Assembly (NCBI GenBank): GCA_017163975.1
Contig: JAFFSR010000218.1
Span: 7,133,501-7,197,500, forward strand
DNA: 64,000 nucleotides
Direction of reading: 5' to 3'
From: Anastatus disparis
Lineage: Eukaryota > Arthropoda > Insecta > Hymenoptera > Eupelmidae
A program made the position numbers and the translations under genes. The stretch's first letter is position 1. Each line of letters starts with the position of its first letter. A model generated the notes under the pieces. It did no database searches. It was not told the origin of the DNA and worked only from the letters and a program-made list of their open reading frames with translations. Positions 61,700 to 64,000 of the stretch are shown piece by piece.

Positions 61700-64000
61700 T
61701 ATGTGCAAAAGATATGACGTAAATAGTTAAGGAATGTTTTTGTTTTGTTTATTATTTTTTGGTGTATGTTATATGTTATATAAATTTGTTATATTATTAT
61801 TTATTAAAGATAAAAAAAGCTGAGTATTGAGAGTAAGGCTATTTTTTTTATTTTTAAGAAAAAAGTGATTACTTAGCAGAGCCTTATGTAACTGTCAGTT
61901 TGTCAAATCAATCTTATCGGGGCACTGTACTGCTTTGTAAATAAAAGTTTGAAGTTAGAATTTGATAGCGATAAATTTATTTTAATCAGTCACTTATGTT
62001 TTCTTTTTCTTATGAATTATTCTTGAATGGGCTGTTTAATAGCAGAAAGTAATAATTTTCTCTTAAAAAAAAACATAAAAATATAAAAAAAAGTTTTTCT
62101 CCAATTAAAATGAAATACGAATAAAATTTAAATATTCATAGTACATTAAATTTGAAATATTCAGATAATACTTCGTATAGTTTTCAGAATTAACATAAAA
62201 TTTTGGAACACTCAAAATCCACGGCAAGCATTAACATGATTAACTTTATTATTCAGAAAATGAAAAGACAAAATTTAATCTCAGATTCGTCATAATGTCC
62301 ATTTTTGACATCGCGTCTTTTACTATATCCCTCCTCGTATTATATGTGTGTAGCTCATTAAAAATTCTCATGTGTCAGTGAATCGTAAGAAAAAACAAAA
62401 GTTTCATCAGACTACAAAACCTCGTCGATTCTCGAAACACTACGTTTTGTATACGCGCTGACTTTATGAATCAATTCGTCTATTAAAAATTCAATGTTTA
62501 TCGTGAAATTGAGTTTTCTCTATCCTCGTTATCGGTTCGCGTAACGTAATTGTGCGAAAAATATTATGAAAATAATATCTACGTGGTTGATTGTATTGTT
62601 GCGAGCGGAATTTCATTTAGATCGAAGATAATTTTGGGGATTGAGATAACAAAATTAGGGGAACTAGTATATTTAAAAATAAGTAAATAAAAACATTGCT
62701 ATCAAAATGCGAAATTGATTAAAATTTATTTGGTCTGTACATTTTAATGAATTCCTCGAAATATGGAATATTTGGCTGGCTTTTGTTTTTTAAATTATGA
62801 TGAGTTATTCAAGCAGATGTAAACATTGTAAATTTTTCAAATATTTGCATTGTTTTTAAAACATATAGGCGCTCGTTTTTGTTGAAAATATTTGTATTAC
62901 GAAATTTAAAAAAAATATTTTTATTAAAAAACGTGAAGAGATTTTTTGATACCAAATTTAGTATAATGGTGCAATAAAAAGCAAAAAAATAATTAAAAAT
63001 TCTTTAAATATACACTCGGTGTATTTTTTTCTAAAGTGATACGGATAACCCTTGCGTGACCCGAAAAATTCTCTAGTTTTACCGGATAAAGAAGAAATAT
63101 ATATTAAAATGCTGATCCATATATTTTGGTATGATACAGATCGTGTGTGGGTCGCATTTCAAAAAGTATTCTTAACCATAATACCAGAAATAAATATATA
63201 CGCATTGTTTATTTTTATTACGCTTTATATTCATCGGACCCTAAAAGTCTTTCGTATATATGGATGTATAGATTTCTAATTATAATTCAACGCTTACGCA
63301 ATATATTTCATTTTTTGTTAAAAATATAATTCCTATAAAGCGACGTATGTTGTATACATATAAAAAGAAGTTAAAATTAATCGATACATTAATAAATATA
63401 AAACATTGAAAATAATTTATTCGATGATTGAAACGTAAATGATTTATTTATTAGATGGTTATTTTATAAAAACAAAAGGATATTGGTTTGCTTTTTAGCT
63501 TTTTAGTTCTTTTTATTTGTTCAAGCATATCTTATTATTTAAACTAAATTAGATAATAAAATATCCAAACGAATATGACATAATCGTGAAAAAAAATATA
63601 TACAAAACTGATCTAAAAACTGAAAATCCAAACATTTCTAAACATCTCTTCTCTAACACATGTAAAAATTGACTGTGTAGCGTAGCGATACTATACACAT
63701 GTGTGCTTTTTATAAATTCTCAGGGTCATTTTAATTTTCGAAAGAAAAAGTGCGTTTCAGCGTATACATAACACAAGATGAAAAAGATGGGCTATAGGGC
63801 AAAAACCTACTACGTAGTTTGCTATACATATACGCACACACGAATATACGCACACAGATGTATACGTCGTGTGTGTTGAACGCCAAGCTAGAAAAAGTAC
63901 AACGCACTTTTCTGAAAGAGCTTCTCCCCACTAGGCGAAGGTCGACACGAGGCAACATAGCGCTTGGCTTGTTGATTATTATTATTATTGTGATTGTGAA
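61700..64000. other. Intergenic, nothing firmly supported
   Basis: AT-rich with short CA/TA-rich stretches near 63660-63880 and small palindromes (ACTACGTAGT near 63810). Short frames here lack recognisable domains. Confidence 0.55.

Overview
The window is AT-rich animal nuclear DNA with spliced genes, long introns, dinucleotide microsatellites and short non-autonomous transposons. The two protein-coding genes recognised read best as insect orthologues. A hymenopteran, perhaps a parasitoid wasp, is my guess from compact coding exons in AT-rich intergenic sequence; the sequence does not prove it.

Layout. (1) 1.9-15.05 kb, plus strand: a glial cells missing (gcm) transcription-factor gene. It has an 11-nt first coding exon, an 8.2 kb first intron and seven coding exons that join in phase to 642 residues. 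(2) 15.05-18.1 kb: the convergent gap between two 3' ends, with no protein gene but two adjacent hairpins, the first shaped like a microRNA precursor. (3) 18.1-50.2 kb, minus strand: a complete FIP200/RB1CC1 (insect Atg17) autophagy scaffold gene. Fourteen coding exons join in phase to 1425 residues: ubiquitin-like N-terminus, Atg17-like region, serine-rich linker with an LIR-type motif, coiled coil and C-terminal Claw. Its first two introns are each over 10 kb. (4) 50.2-64 kb: leader and promoter-like sequence of the FIP200 gene, then mostly non-coding DNA with a few exon-like islands that may belong to unrecognised neighbours.

The two genes have unrelated jobs (cell-fate transcription and autophagy initiation) and share only their convergent arrangement. 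Mobile DNA: one tRNA-derived SINE, a TA-flanked MITE with CACTGTT ends, a foldback MITE with CTCTCTAAATATA-type ends, and a mariner-type MITE with CAGGGTGTTC-type ends. I found no CRISPR array, bacterial-type operon or viral gene. I also found no clear undescribed system. The best leads are a 66-nt in-phase candidate cassette exon in FIP200, an alternative leader exon/promoter for gcm, and the microRNA-like hairpin at 16.7 kb. All exon joins were made by eye from splice signals, reading phase and protein similarity; none was tested against transcripts.
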